A stretch of 64,000 nucleotides of DNA from positions 4,402,001-4,466,000 of the forward strand of contig NZ_AP024651.1 of assembly GCF_019977295.1 (NCBI RefSeq). Direction: 5' to 3'. The position numbers and the translations under genes were made by a program. Shown piece after piece: positions 26,695 through 36,169 of the stretch. The DNA comes from Arthrobacter sp. StoSoilB20. Lineage in GTDB: Bacteria; Actinomycetota; Actinomycetes; Actinomycetales; Micrococcaceae. The notes under the pieces are model-generated. The model was not told the origin of the DNA, made no database searches, and saw only the letters and a program-made list of their open reading frames with translations. Each line of letters starts with the position of its first letter. The stretch's first letter is position 1.

Positions 26695-28548
26695 ATGACA
26701 CTTCGTTCTGCCGTTCTTTCTTCACAGCACCCCATGCGGCGTGGTTTCCATCTCCTGCTGGCAGGACTCCTGTGCGCCGCCCTTGCCATAGCGGTTCCGC
26801 CGCCGGGTGCCCGTGCAGCAGGTCCGGCACCCCTCCCCACCGTCGTAACGCGGACATCACCGGCAACCGTGGTTCCCGGCAATATCATCTCCCTGTCCTT
26901 CACCCTCAGCGGGCCGGCCCAGGAAGTGGGATTCGCCTACGTCAACGAGGACACGTTGGAGCAGGCCATCCTGTACGGCCCCACCAGCCAGGCGCCAGGA
27001 CCCTACAGTGCACAGGCCAAAGTTCCGGTCAACGGAAGTGCCTTTAAACGAACCGGCCGGTACAAGCTCCTCAGCGTCAATATTGTGCTTCCCGCCGGGC
27101 AGGGCTCCGTGCGCTATGGCCGCGATGGCAACATCCTCTCCATCAGCCAAGGCCTCGAAGCACCGACACAGCGGCCGGGGGCCCTGGACGGCGTTGACTT
27201 CGCCGTCAACAACCCCGGATTCCCGCTCGTGGACAACCCCAACACCAAGCCGCCAGTGGTATCCGGGGTGGCCCGCTACGACCAGGTTCTCACCACGGAC
27301 AACGGCGCGTGGACCTACCCTCCCACAGGATTCGCCTACCAGTGGCTGCGGAACGGCCAACCCATCTCCGGCGCCACCGCCAACAGCTACCGGGTAGCCG
27401 AAGCCGACCTGGACCAGACACTGTCCGTGCGGGTCACAGCCACCCGCGCAGGCTACCGGGCTGTATCGGCATCCTCCCTGCCGCTCACGCCCACCTCCCC
27501 CATCACCGCCACTGCCCCCACGCTCCAGGGCAAGCTGACCGTCGGCGAGAAACTCACGGGTGTCTTCAACGAGGCCAGCGTCTCCACCGGAACAGCCGGC
27601 GGCACCGCCAGCGTCAAGTACGAATGGGTGCGGAACGGTACCCCCATTAACGGGGCCACCGCCAAAACCTATACGTTGACCGCGGCAGACCGTGGCGCCG
27701 TCGTCGGCTTCCGTGCGCTGGTCCAGGCCGGGAATCCGGCCACTGCCACGCGGCCCTTCACCGTGTACAGCCGGACCGTGGTGCGGAACAAGGCCCACAC
27801 TGCAGGTTTCGACGCCGGTACCTCCTTTGACCTGTTCGCCCGGAACGCCGCGGCGAACCTTCTGCTGTACCCGACGGACGGCGCCGGACGCTGGCAAACG
27901 GCGAAAACGATCGGATACGGCTGGGACGTCTTCGATCTTGTGCTCAACGCCGGCGACTTCAACGGGGACGGGTTCAACGACGTCCTGGCACGCGACGATG
28001 CAGGCACGCTCTTCCTCTATCCGGGCAACGGTACCGGCGGATGGCTTCCCCGCAAGGCAGTCGGGTGGGGTTGGGACGTCTTCGACTCCGTCATCGCTGC
28101 AGGTGACTTCTCAGGAGACGGCGCCAACGACCTCCTGGCACGCACACCGGCAGGAGCTTTGGTCCTCTACCCCGGCAACGGGTCCGGCGGCTTCCGTTCC
28201 CCGGGCGCAGTGGGCCAAGGCTGGGATGCCCTCAGCCAGGTCTTCTCCCCCGGCGACTTCGACGGCGACGGCAACCCCGACGTCATGGGCCGCGACAGTG
28301 CCGGCAACCTCAGGCTCTACGGCGGGAACGGCAGCGGCGGCTGGACCACCGCGCGGGCCATCGGCACCGGCTGGAACGTCATGCCGCGCATCGGCGGTGC
28401 GGGCGACTTCAATGGCGACGGCGTCAACGACGTCTGGGCCATCGACTCCGCCGGCCAACTGAACATGTACTACGGCAACGGCAGCGGCAGCTGGAAAGGT
28501 GCCGGCGTTGTGGGTTGGGGCTGGGGCGGGTTCACTGCGGTGTTCTAA
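26695..28548 (+). CDS. Secreted FG-GAP/VCBS repeat protein 3
   Basis: This is a 617-aa exported protein. A signal peptide (MRRGFHLLLAGLLCAALAIAV) is followed by a beta-sandwich region (FTLSGPAQEVGFAYVNEDTLEQA), two Ig-like domains of the YQWLRNGQPISGATANSY and YEWVRNGTPINGATAKTY type, and a blade region with GDFNGDGFNDV, GDFSGDGANDL, GDFDGDGNPDV and GDFNGDGVNDV. It ends VGWGWGGFTAVF. ATG 26695 follows GGGGGA by 4 nt and lies 15 bp after protein 2, so the two are probably co-transcribed. Confidence 0.87.
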   Translation: MTLRSAVLSSQHPMRRGFHLLLAGLLCAALAIAVPPPGARAAGPAPLPTVVTRTSPATVVPGNIISLSFTLSGPAQEVGFAYVNEDTLEQAILYGPTSQAPGPYSAQAKVPVNGSAFKRTGRYKLLSVNIVLPAGQGSVRYGRDGNILSISQGLEAPTQRPGALDGVDFAVNNPGFPLVDNPNTKPPVVSGVARYDQVLTTDNGAWTYPPTGFAYQWLRNGQPISGATANSYRVAEADLDQTLSVRVTATRAGYRAVSASSLPLTPTSPITATAPTLQGKLTVGEKLTGVFNEASVSTGTAGGTASVKYEWVRNGTPINGATAKTYTLTAADRGAVVGFRALVQAGNPATATRPFTVYSRTVVRNKAHTAGFDAGTSFDLFARNAAANLLLYPTDGAGRWQTAKTIGYGWDVFDLVLNAGDFNGDGFNDVLARDDAGTLFLYPGNGTGGWLPRKAVGWGWDVFDSVIAAGDFSGDGANDLLARTPAGALVLYPGNGSGGFRSPGAVGQGWDALSQVFSPGDFDGDGNPDVMGRDSAGNLRLYGGNGSGGWTTARAIGTGWNVMPRIGGAGDFNGDGVNDVWAIDSAGQLNMYYGNGSGSWKGAGVVGWGWGGFTAVF

Positions 28549-28701
28549 GCCGAAATTGGTTGAGTTTGGGGTTTGACGCACGACACATTTGAGCGAATAA
28601 CGATAATCCAATCCCAATAGCTGTACCCGGCGGGGCCGGGCTGTATCCTCATCTCAATTGGCCTCGACAGGCCGCTCTGGTCTGCACCAATTGGGGGAAT
28701 T

Positions 28702-30909
28702 TTGGGGTCTCATTCTGCTCTGCGCTTTCGTGCTGCGTCTTCGGTGGTGCGAGCGCTCCTCATGGCGCTGGTTTTTACGTTGGCATTCGTCGTCTTGACC
28801 CCCATTTCGCCCGCCGTGGCGGCCACGCCTGTCCTCTCGACTTTTGCGCGGACCTCCCCTGCAACGGTCGACGCCGGCGCGCCAGTCAGTTTCAACTTCA
28901 CGACTTCCGTGGCGGTCAAGCGCGTTGAGGTGGGGCTTCGGAGTACTGCGGGAACGCACACTCTTGCGTGGACCGCTCCCGCGGGTGCCAGAGCAGGCAC
29001 GGTGGCGGGCGTCGCTGCAGCCTCCTCTTGGCCCAATGGCACGATCGAGGTCAGCTACGTCCAGGTGATCACCACCGTAGGGGCGTCGCAGGTCTATTAC
29101 CGAGGCGGAAGTGTCTACCCACCTGGCACAGGAACCTCCCCCTTCGGTGATCCAGCAACACAGGACTTCAAGATCAAGAACCCGATGTTGCCCTACCTGG
29201 CGTCGGTGCCTGTCTCTTTGGTGCCGGCAAAGTCCACCTTCGCCCCAGGACAGACTGCAGGAGTCCAGGTCAAGCTTTCCCAACTTGCCCAGGCGGTCCG
29301 GCTGATCTACCGCGACGCTTCCGAAGTCACTACTTTTGAACTCGCGTGGGCAGGCAATCCCGCCCCGGGCCCCCAGACCGTCACGGCTACCGGAGCGGTC
29401 ACTGCTGCCCAAGCATCCGGTAAGTACACCCTGGAGCGCGTGGAGGTTTCCTACTTCGACGGTTTAGCTAAAGACAGCTACATACGTGACGGCTCACTGG
29501 AGCGGACCTCGACCGTTCCGTTAGGAACCGCCGCGCGGGCGGCACTTTCTACCGGTGACTTCACAGTGAACAACCCAGCGAAGGTACTCCAGAAGCTGGT
29601 CCCAACGGTAGCGCCGAGTATATCGGGGGATCTGGTTCCCAACACCGTCCTCCGCATCCAACGGGGCACCTGGCCGGCCGAACCAACCTTTTCAAACTTC
29701 CAGTGGTACCGGAACGGTTCCCCCATCGATTACGAAATCGAAGATGAGTACCAGTCCAACATGTATTCCGATCCCGCAAACATGATCTGGGCGAACATGT
29801 TGGTACGGGCCCCGGGCTACCTGCCTACGGCTGCCGCTACCCATGCTTTCGGGCCGATGCCCCGAAACGTCTCGATATTGAACCTGCACATCACCGGTGA
29901 TGCGTCCGTGGGAGGCCATCTTTGGCTGGACCATGGCCCCGCCAGCGTGGACCCTGTTGGAGGACAAGCGAGCTACACCTATGTCTGGAAGCGCAACGGG
30001 ACCCCAATTCCTGGCGCGACGTCCCGGGATTACAGACCGAGCCTTGCCGACAAGGGCACCATCATCACAGCCGGAGTCACTGCCCGGTTCGACGCCGGCT
30101 CTGCAGGCAGCTCGGTGGTGGACCTGGTTGGCACACTCGCAAATAAAACGCGGGGAAAGGGTTTTAACGGGGACGGCACAGGGGATATCTTCGCCAGGGA
30201 TGGTGGCGGCAATCTCTGGCTTTATCCCAGCAATGGACAAGGCGGCTGGCTGACAGCGCAGAAAATAGGTCAGGGCTGGAACGGGTTCAACTCCCTTCTT
30301 TCACCGGGCGACTTTGACGGGGATGGCAACGTGGACGTCATTGCGCGCGATGGAGCAGGGCGACTCTACCTCTACCAAGGCAACGGACAGGGTGGCTGGC
30401 TGCGCTCGTTCCAGATCGGCCAAGGCTGGGGTGGCATGAAGGATATCGTGGCGCCGGGCGACTTCAACGGTGACGGCACCGCAGACCTGATTGCCCGGGA
30501 TGCTTCGAACACGATGGTGATGTATCCCGGGAACGGACGTGGTGGCTTCCTGACCCCCTACACGCTTAGTGGTGGTTGGAGCGAGTTCGATACTTTTGTC
30601 TCACCGTCGTCACGATCAATTTTTGCCCGTGACAACCGCGGGGAGCTCAGAGCCTACGGCGGATCCGGCAACGGATACTTCTACGACAACAGTTGGACTC
30701 CGAATGCCTTCAGTGCCTACGCAGGCCACGGCTGGGAGACTTTCAGCCGCATCGGAGCACCCGGGGATTTTGACAGCGATGGGGTCCCGGAGGTGTACGG
30801 GATTCACCCGGATGGGCGATTGACCATGTTCTATGGCTTAGGCCATATCGCATTGAAGCGTCAGGCCACCATTGGCTGGGGCTGGAATGCATTCACTGCT
30901 GTCTTCTAG
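28702..30909 (+). CDS. Secreted FG-GAP/VCBS repeat protein 4
   Basis: At 735 aa this is the largest of the set. A signal peptide (VVRALLMALVFTLAFVVLTPISPAVAA) precedes two copies of a domain beginning with FNFTTSVAVKRVEVGLRS or KLSQLAQAVRLIYRD, then Ig-like domains (QWYRNGSPIDYE; YVWKRNGTPIPGATSRDY) and blades with FNGDGTGDIFARD, GDFDGDGNVDV, GDFNGDGTADL, a degenerate blade lacking the acidic loop, and GDFDSDGVPEV. The end is IGWGWNAFTAVF. The start is taken as TTG 28702 after GGGGGA, as in its neighbours. The 153-bp gap in front may hold a separate promoter. Confidence 0.85.
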   Translation: MGSHSALRFRAASSVVRALLMALVFTLAFVVLTPISPAVAATPVLSTFARTSPATVDAGAPVSFNFTTSVAVKRVEVGLRSTAGTHTLAWTAPAGARAGTVAGVAAASSWPNGTIEVSYVQVITTVGASQVYYRGGSVYPPGTGTSPFGDPATQDFKIKNPMLPYLASVPVSLVPAKSTFAPGQTAGVQVKLSQLAQAVRLIYRDASEVTTFELAWAGNPAPGPQTVTATGAVTAAQASGKYTLERVEVSYFDGLAKDSYIRDGSLERTSTVPLGTAARAALSTGDFTVNNPAKVLQKLVPTVAPSISGDLVPNTVLRIQRGTWPAEPTFSNFQWYRNGSPIDYEIEDEYQSNMYSDPANMIWANMLVRAPGYLPTAAATHAFGPMPRNVSILNLHITGDASVGGHLWLDHGPASVDPVGGQASYTYVWKRNGTPIPGATSRDYRPSLADKGTIITAGVTARFDAGSAGSSVVDLVGTLANKTRGKGFNGDGTGDIFARDGGGNLWLYPSNGQGGWLTAQKIGQGWNGFNSLLSPGDFDGDGNVDVIARDGAGRLYLYQGNGQGGWLRSFQIGQGWGGMKDIVAPGDFNGDGTADLIARDASNTMVMYPGNGRGGFLTPYTLSGGWSEFDTFVSPSSRSIFARDNRGELRAYGGSGNGYFYDNSWTPNAFSAYAGHGWETFSRIGAPGDFDSDGVPEVYGIHPDGRLTMFYGLGHIALKRQATIGWGWNAFTAVF

Positions 30910-30955
30910 GCAACGACCTCATGCTGATATTCACTTCACATCCCCGGGGGACCAA

Positions 30956-32809
30956 TTGATCACAACCAAGGCAGCCATGCCTGGACGAAAGCGCACAGTG
31001 CGCCGGCTACTTGCCCTGCTGATGGGATTGGCCATGTCAGCAGCCATGCTTGTACCCACAGTTGCACTGACGGCTGCTCCGGCGGCCGCCGCCGAGGAGC
31101 CAGTGCCGCTGTTTACCTCTATTAAGCCCCTGTCTCCGGCCTCCGTGGTTCCAGGAGCCAAAGTGCAGATCAACTTCACCCTGTCACAGCGGGCTCAGCG
31201 AGTGGTTTTCACCTATTCGGACGAATCGTTGGTGACGAAACACGACGTCGAATGGTCCGGAACGCCGGCTGCCGGAACTTTGAACGCAACAGCTTCGCTG
31301 ACAGTCACGGGAGATGCGTTCTTCGACGGACCACACAAACTCCAAGAGGTCCGTGTCACCTACGGTTCGGAGTCGTGGACTTACTCCCGGAACTTCACGG
31401 GCACTTACAAGTTGCCCGTTTCGTGGGAAACGCTTGACTTCACTGTGAGCAATCCAGTCAAGAAGCTGGCACCGAACAGCAACATCTCGCTTCCAACCCT
31501 TGGAATCCAGAAGGGCTCGGGGTTTGACAGATGGAATTATGAAGTCGGCTACGGGGCGTGGGCGGTCCAGCCTACCTCCTACGTATTCAGTTGGTACCGC
31601 GACGGTGTCCTCGACAGTTCCTATGAGGGGATAAACGGCTGGTTCAACGTCAGCCGGGGCCTCGCCGGCACGGGCTCGGGCCTGACCCTGAAACTGACCG
31701 CATTGGTGCAAGGCCATCATGCCGAAACTGTAGAGAGCAGGCCGTTCTTCCTGGCATCGGCCGCAAGCCCCTCCATCGTTGGCTTCCCCGCTGTTAAGGC
31801 AACCTCAAAGGCTGTATTTGACCCGACCACCATTCAAGGGTTGCCAGCGGGTGCTAAGCCGACTGTGACCTATCAGTGGCTGCTGAACTATACCGAAGCT
31901 ATCCCTGGAGCGACGGGAGCCACGTACACACCTAAACCCTCGGACGCAGGCAAACAACTCGGGGTCGCGGCGATCATCAGTTACGACGGAAGCATTGTAG
32001 GAATATCCCCCAGCGGCAACCCGGTGCCCGTAAGGTACCAGTCGTTGATGAGGGACTTCGACGGTGATGCGAAGCCCGATGTTTTCACCAGGAAACCTAA
32101 TGGGACTCTCACCCTCTTCTCCGGTGGCTCTTACGGCACCTTCCAGAACGGAAGCAAGGACGTGGGCTGGGGATGGGGAAGCTTCACTTCATTGGTTTCT
32201 CCTGGCGACTTCGACGGGGACGGCGCCATGGACGTTATGGCCCGCGACAAGTCGGGACAGCTATGGCTATACCGGGGAGACGGGCGCGGGGGCTGGCTTG
32301 GTTCCTCGGTCATTGGAACCGGGTGGGCCGGTTTCAGTGAAATCATCCCCGCCAGTGACTTCAACGGTGACGGCACCAGCGACGTCCTGGCCCGCGACAC
32401 CCAAGGACGGCTCTTCCTTTACCCAGGCAACGGACGAGGCGGGTGGCTGGCTGCGGCACAGGTGGGTCAGGGATGGCAGGGCTTCAACAAGGTGTTCACC
32501 CCTGGCGACTTCAACGGAGACGGCGTCTCGGACTTCCTTGGGCGCGCAACGGACGGCAGGCTGCTCGCCTACTACCCGGATGGCAAGGGGGGCTGGCTAT
32601 CTTCGAAGGTATTGCAGGGGAACTACGCCTCCAGTCTTTTCATGGGCGGTCTGGGCGGCTTCAACTCGTCCGATCGCTTTAATTACTTCTTTAGCGTCAC
32701 CGACCAAGGTGTCTTCAAAACCGAGCAAATGACCACGGAACAATATAGCTACTACCGCCAAACTCAAGAGCCCGGAACCGGCTGGGGCTACTTGACCGCC
32801 GTGTTCTAA
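30956..32809 (+). CDS. Secreted FG-GAP/VCBS repeat protein 5
   Basis: This is a 617-aa exported paralogue. Its signal peptide follows a basic stretch (GRKRTVRRLLALLMGLAMSAAM...). It has one LSQRAQRVVFTYSDESLV domain, Ig-like regions (FSWYRDGVLDSSYE; YQWLLNYTEAIPGATGATY) and blades with DFDGDAKPDVF, GDFDGDGAMDV, SDFNGDGTSDV and GDFNGDGVSDF. The last blade has lost its Ca-type loop (GGLGGFNSSDRFNYFF). It ends GTGWGYLTAVF. TTG 30956 with GGGGGA 4 nt upstream is preferred to a longer frame that would overlap protein 4; ATG 30977 is an alternative. Confidence 0.85.
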   Translation: MITTKAAMPGRKRTVRRLLALLMGLAMSAAMLVPTVALTAAPAAAAEEPVPLFTSIKPLSPASVVPGAKVQINFTLSQRAQRVVFTYSDESLVTKHDVEWSGTPAAGTLNATASLTVTGDAFFDGPHKLQEVRVTYGSESWTYSRNFTGTYKLPVSWETLDFTVSNPVKKLAPNSNISLPTLGIQKGSGFDRWNYEVGYGAWAVQPTSYVFSWYRDGVLDSSYEGINGWFNVSRGLAGTGSGLTLKLTALVQGHHAETVESRPFFLASAASPSIVGFPAVKATSKAVFDPTTIQGLPAGAKPTVTYQWLLNYTEAIPGATGATYTPKPSDAGKQLGVAAIISYDGSIVGISPSGNPVPVRYQSLMRDFDGDAKPDVFTRKPNGTLTLFSGGSYGTFQNGSKDVGWGWGSFTSLVSPGDFDGDGAMDVMARDKSGQLWLYRGDGRGGWLGSSVIGTGWAGFSEIIPASDFNGDGTSDVLARDTQGRLFLYPGNGRGGWLAAAQVGQGWQGFNKVFTPGDFNGDGVSDFLGRATDGRLLAYYPDGKGGWLSSKVLQGNYASSLFMGGLGGFNSSDRFNYFFSVTDQGVFKTEQMTTEQYSYYRQTQEPGTGWGYLTAVF

Positions 32810-32844
32810 ACCCGTTTACCGACTATCCGTCCCCGGGGGGAATC

Positions 32845-34098
32845 TTGAACCTTGCACTTGCCCTTCCACTGTCCAAGGCCAGCCGCCAGCAGCGTTTCCT
32901 GCGCATGGTGACCGCAACGGTGCTGGCAGCGGTCATGTCTGCTCCTATGCTCGCTGCCCCTGCCCAGGCTGCGCTCGCCTTGAATGCCGGTGACCGCGCA
33001 TCGACTGCGCTTTCGGCTGCGGTCCGGCCGGTTTACATGGGACAACCGCAGCTCAATGGCGATCCCACAGTTGGTGGCCTCCTGAAGGCGGAGCTAGGCG
33101 GGTACGCTCCATTTGTTGTTCCGGCGGGTGGCACGCCGTCCTTCTCTTATAGATGGACCCGGGACGGTCAAACCGTCCCCGGAGCCACCGGCTCAACATA
33201 TCGGGCCACAGCTGCGGACCTCGGCCGCGTGATCGCCGTTTTTGTCACTGTCTCCTACGACGCCGAATCCCGGCTCACCCTGCAAGCAGACTATCCGCTG
33301 CGAATTGCGGCGAAACCCCGGGCCCGGGGATTCAATGGCGATGACACTTTGGATATCTTTGCCCGCGACGCCGCGGGCCGACTCCTTCTGTATCCCACTG
33401 ATGGCCGGGGCAATTGGCGTTCAGCCCAAATACTTGGTACCGGATGGAACGTCTTCAATATCTTGTTCTCTCCCGGCGACTTTGACGGTGACGGCACCGT
33501 GGATGTCATAGGTCGTGACTCCCAGGGAAGACTTTTCCTCTACCAAGGCAACGGGACAGGTGGCTGGAAGAAGTCATTCCAGATCGGCCAGGGCTGGCAG
33601 GGCTTCAAGACCGTCTCTGCTGCGGGAGACTTCAACGGAGACGGAAGTAACGACCTCATAGTGGTGGATCAATGGCATCAAGCCATCCTCTACCCTGGCA
33701 ACGGCCACGGCGGATTCCTTCAGGCCTACGGCGTGGACACCTACTGGATTAACAATGATCCGGTCTTTACCGTGGGCCACTTCGGCGGGAAGAACAACCT
33801 CGGGATCGTCTCCCGCAATTATGGCTACCTCAGGCTTCGCGAGGCGAGCCGGAGTGGCCGGTTGGACGGCAGCACTTCGGACATTGGCTGGGGATTTGGT
33901 GATTTCCCGTTTGTGGGTTCGGCGGGCGACTTCAACGGTGACGGCAACGTGGATGTTTACAGCGTCGACACCGCAGGACGACTCACTATGTACTACAGCA
34001 AAGGCTCCGACTACTTGAACAGCGGTCAACCTTGGATCCGATGGTATGGACAATCCACGGTCGGCTGGGGTTGGGGTGGCTTCACCGCCGTGTTCTAG
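32845..34098 (+). CDS. Secreted FG-GAP/VCBS repeat protein 6
   Basis: This 417-aa paralogue is the last of the array. A long signal region (QRFLRMVTATVLAAVMSAPMLAAPAQAA) is followed by one Ig-like domain (YRWTRDGQTVPGATGSTY) and blades FNGDDTLDIFARD, GDFDGDGTVDV, GDFNGDGSNDL, a degenerate GHFGGKNNLGIV, and GDFNGDGNVDV. It ends VGWGWGGFTAVF. TTG at 32845 follows GGGGGGA by 3 nt. The stop is only 2 bp from the stop of the convergent MFS gene, with no hairpin between. Confidence 0.86.
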   Translation: MNLALALPLSKASRQQRFLRMVTATVLAAVMSAPMLAAPAQAALALNAGDRASTALSAAVRPVYMGQPQLNGDPTVGGLLKAELGGYAPFVVPAGGTPSFSYRWTRDGQTVPGATGSTYRATAADLGRVIAVFVTVSYDAESRLTLQADYPLRIAAKPRARGFNGDDTLDIFARDAAGRLLLYPTDGRGNWRSAQILGTGWNVFNILFSPGDFDGDGTVDVIGRDSQGRLFLYQGNGTGGWKKSFQIGQGWQGFKTVSAAGDFNGDGSNDLIVVDQWHQAILYPGNGHGGFLQAYGVDTYWINNDPVFTVGHFGGKNNLGIVSRNYGYLRLREASRSGRLDGSTSDIGWGFGDFPFVGSAGDFNGDGNVDVYSVDTAGRLTMYYSKGSDYLNSGQPWIRWYGQSTVGWGWGGFTAVF

Positions 34099-34100
34099 GC

Positions 34101-35405
34101 CTAATCCACGCTCTTGATCTTCACCACGAACACGGCACCCAAAAGCCCGATGACTGCGGCGGCTACGTACAGCGAGATGTAGCCGCCCCAGTAAGCCACA
34201 AATGGGAACGCAATCAATGGGGCTATCACTTGGGGCAGCGAGTTCGCGATGTTGATGATGCCCAGGTCCCGGCCCCGGTCCAATGCTGTCGGCAGGACCT
34301 GTGTGATCAGCGCGAAGTCCACGGCGAGGTAGGCTCCGAACCCGATTCCCAGCACCGCCGCACCGGCAAGTCCGCCGATCCAAGTGGGAGCAAAAGCGAG
34401 GATCAGCGACGCTGCAGCGATGATGACGGATGAGGCGATGACCAAAGGTTTCCGCTTGCCCATCCTGTCGCTCAACCGCCCACCCACAACGCTGGTGATG
34501 ATGACGGTGACTGCATACAGGCCGGTGAGAATGAGAACGCCGAACTCAGGCTTGATACCCTCGGTCTCCTCCAGATGTACAGCATCGCTGAGGAAGAAGA
34601 GCAGATACAGCGTGACCATGTGGTTGCCCGTACTGACCAACAACCTGGTCAGCCACGCCCAGGCGAAGTCCGGATAACGTTTGGGCGAAACCCAGAAGCC
34701 CTTGAGGAATTCAGCCAGCTTGAACGCGGAGCGGTCGCCTGGCGACAGGGGTTGGTCATCGCTCTTGAAAAGATAAAGCACGACGCCGGCCAGCAGCGCT
34801 GCTGCGCACACCCAGTAACCAGCAGCGAAGTTACCTGCGACGACGGCAGCGATCACTGCGCCGACGAGGATACCTACTGTCTGGCCCATGGCCGCCAAAC
34901 CGCCAACGGTTCCGCGCTGGGGAACCGGAACCCGGTCCGGCACGGCCGCCGTAATTGCCGAGTACATGGCGTTGGCTCCGGCCTGCACCAGGCACCAAAG
35001 CAATGTCATGACGGCAACGTTGGGAGCCCCTGCAAGGGCAACCAGCGCGACTGCTCCAAGGATGGCACCCATCAGGACCCAGGGCACACGGCGGCCGAAG
35101 CGTGAAGTAGTGCGGTCGCTGAAGGCGCCGAACAAGGGGTTTGCCACCATGGAAACTGCCGCACCACAGCCAGTGACCAATGCCAGGATCGCTTCCTTCT
35201 GGCCATCATCAAAGTGGGCTGCCTGCTGGCCCAGCAGAACCTGCAGGGGGCCGAAGAATGCAGCGTTGATGCCGAGGTTGACCAGCACCACTCCTGTGAC
35301 CCAGAGCGGCCGCACTGGTACCACTGGTTCGGCAAGCGCCGTAGTGGTACCGCCACGGACGACGGCAGGATCCGGCACCGGACCCGGCAAGTCGGACAAG
35401 CTCAT
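34101..35405 (-). CDS. MFS transporter (sugar/cation-symporter-like)
   Basis: This is a 434-aa membrane carrier with 12 helices. It shows NPLFGAFSDRTTSRFGRRVPWVLMG in the first cytoplasmic loop and GRLSDRMGKRKPLVIAS in the middle loop, resembling GPH/SLC45-type sugar transporters. The ATG at 35405 has GAGGGGGAA upstream; the frame continues to 35489 without a better start. It stands alone between the FG-GAP array and a divergent RraA gene. The substrate cannot be told; a sugar is a reasonable guess. Confidence 0.82.
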   Translation of the reverse strand: MSLSDLPGPVPDPAVVRGGTTTALAEPVVPVRPLWVTGVVLVNLGINAAFFGPLQVLLGQQAAHFDDGQKEAILALVTGCGAAVSMVANPLFGAFSDRTTSRFGRRVPWVLMGAILGAVALVALAGAPNVAVMTLLWCLVQAGANAMYSAITAAVPDRVPVPQRGTVGGLAAMGQTVGILVGAVIAAVVAGNFAAGYWVCAAALLAGVVLYLFKSDDQPLSPGDRSAFKLAEFLKGFWVSPKRYPDFAWAWLTRLLVSTGNHMVTLYLLFFLSDAVHLEETEGIKPEFGVLILTGLYAVTVIITSVVGGRLSDRMGKRKPLVIASSVIIAAASLILAFAPTWIGGLAGAAVLGIGFGAYLAVDFALITQVLPTALDRGRDLGIINIANSLPQVIAPLIAFPFVAYWGGYISLYVAAAVIGLLGAVFVVKIKSVD

Positions 35406-35563
35406 GGCAGGTTCCCCCTCATTTTGGATGTTCGGATTCAGCCTAACGCGGCAAAGCGTCACTGGGTCGCCGTCGGGCTCTTTATCCACATAGGCCTGTA
35501 AAGCCCTGCTTTAGCCCCCGGGGGAGCGTTAGTGTGGCCTCACAGCGATTGAGGAGAAGCACC

Positions 35564-36037
35564 GTGAGTGATCAAGTAAATACAGCCGATCTCTACGACG
35601 AGCGCGGAGAGGAACTGGAGTCCATAGCGGTCCAGTTCCAGAACCTGGGTGGCCATACCCACTTCAGTGGCCCGGTGCGCACTATCCGGTGCTTCGAAGA
35701 CAATGCCTTGGTGAAGACCGTCCTCAATACCCCCGGCGAAGGGGCCGTGCTGGTCATTGACGGCCAGGCTTCACTCCGCACGGCGCTTATGGGGGACCTC
35801 ATCGCCGCCAGTGCTGTAGAAAACGGCTGGTCCGGCGTAGTGATCAACGGGGCCATCAGGGATCGGGAAGCCATCGCCCGCCTGCCACTGGGCGTCAAGG
35901 CACTGGGTAGCAACCCCAAGAAGAGTGCCAAGACAGGCGTTGGAGAGGTGGACGTGGAGCTGATCATTGATCGCGTCCGCATCCAACCCGGCGTGATGAT
36001 CTACTGCGATCCGGACGGCATCCTGATCGAGCGCTGA
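35564..36037 (+). CDS. rraA: RraA-family protein (regulator of RNase E activity A homologue)
   Basis: The protein is 157 aa, the usual length for RraA. It has TADLYDERGEELESIAVQFQNLGG, VLVIDGQASLRTALMGDLIAASAVENGWSGVVINGAIRD and PGVMIYCDPDGILI. E. coli RraA binds and inhibits RNase E; other members are HMG/CHA-type aldolases and share GDLIA...GWSG and a metal-binding R-D motif, which is present (GAIRDREA). GTG at 35564 with GAGGAG upstream is preferred. Whether it acts on RNase E or as an aldolase is undecided. Confidence 0.88.
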   Translation: MSDQVNTADLYDERGEELESIAVQFQNLGGHTHFSGPVRTIRCFEDNALVKTVLNTPGEGAVLVIDGQASLRTALMGDLIAASAVENGWSGVVINGAIRDREAIARLPLGVKALGSNPKKSAKTGVGEVDVELIIDRVRIQPGVMIYCDPDGILIER

Positions 36038-36109
36038 CTCTTCCGCGGTCTCCGACTTAGAGGGAAAGTTGAAGAAATATTCTCCCAGCGGGAATCAACC
36101 TGGCAGTAA

Positions 36110-36132
36110 GATAGTTACTGAAAGCAACTATC
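36110..36132. promoter_or_regulatory. Operator-like inverted repeat upstream of the DHA2 efflux pump
   Basis: GATAGTT (36110-36116) and AACTATC (36126-36132) are perfect 7-bp arms around a 9-bp centre, 37 bp before the pump start codon. The size and AT-rich arms suit a MarR- or TetR-type repressor. No regulator gene is adjacent, so it would act in trans. Confidence 0.5.
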
Positions 36133-36169
36133 CTGCTTAATCCACTTTTCTGCCACCTCTGGAGAAGAT

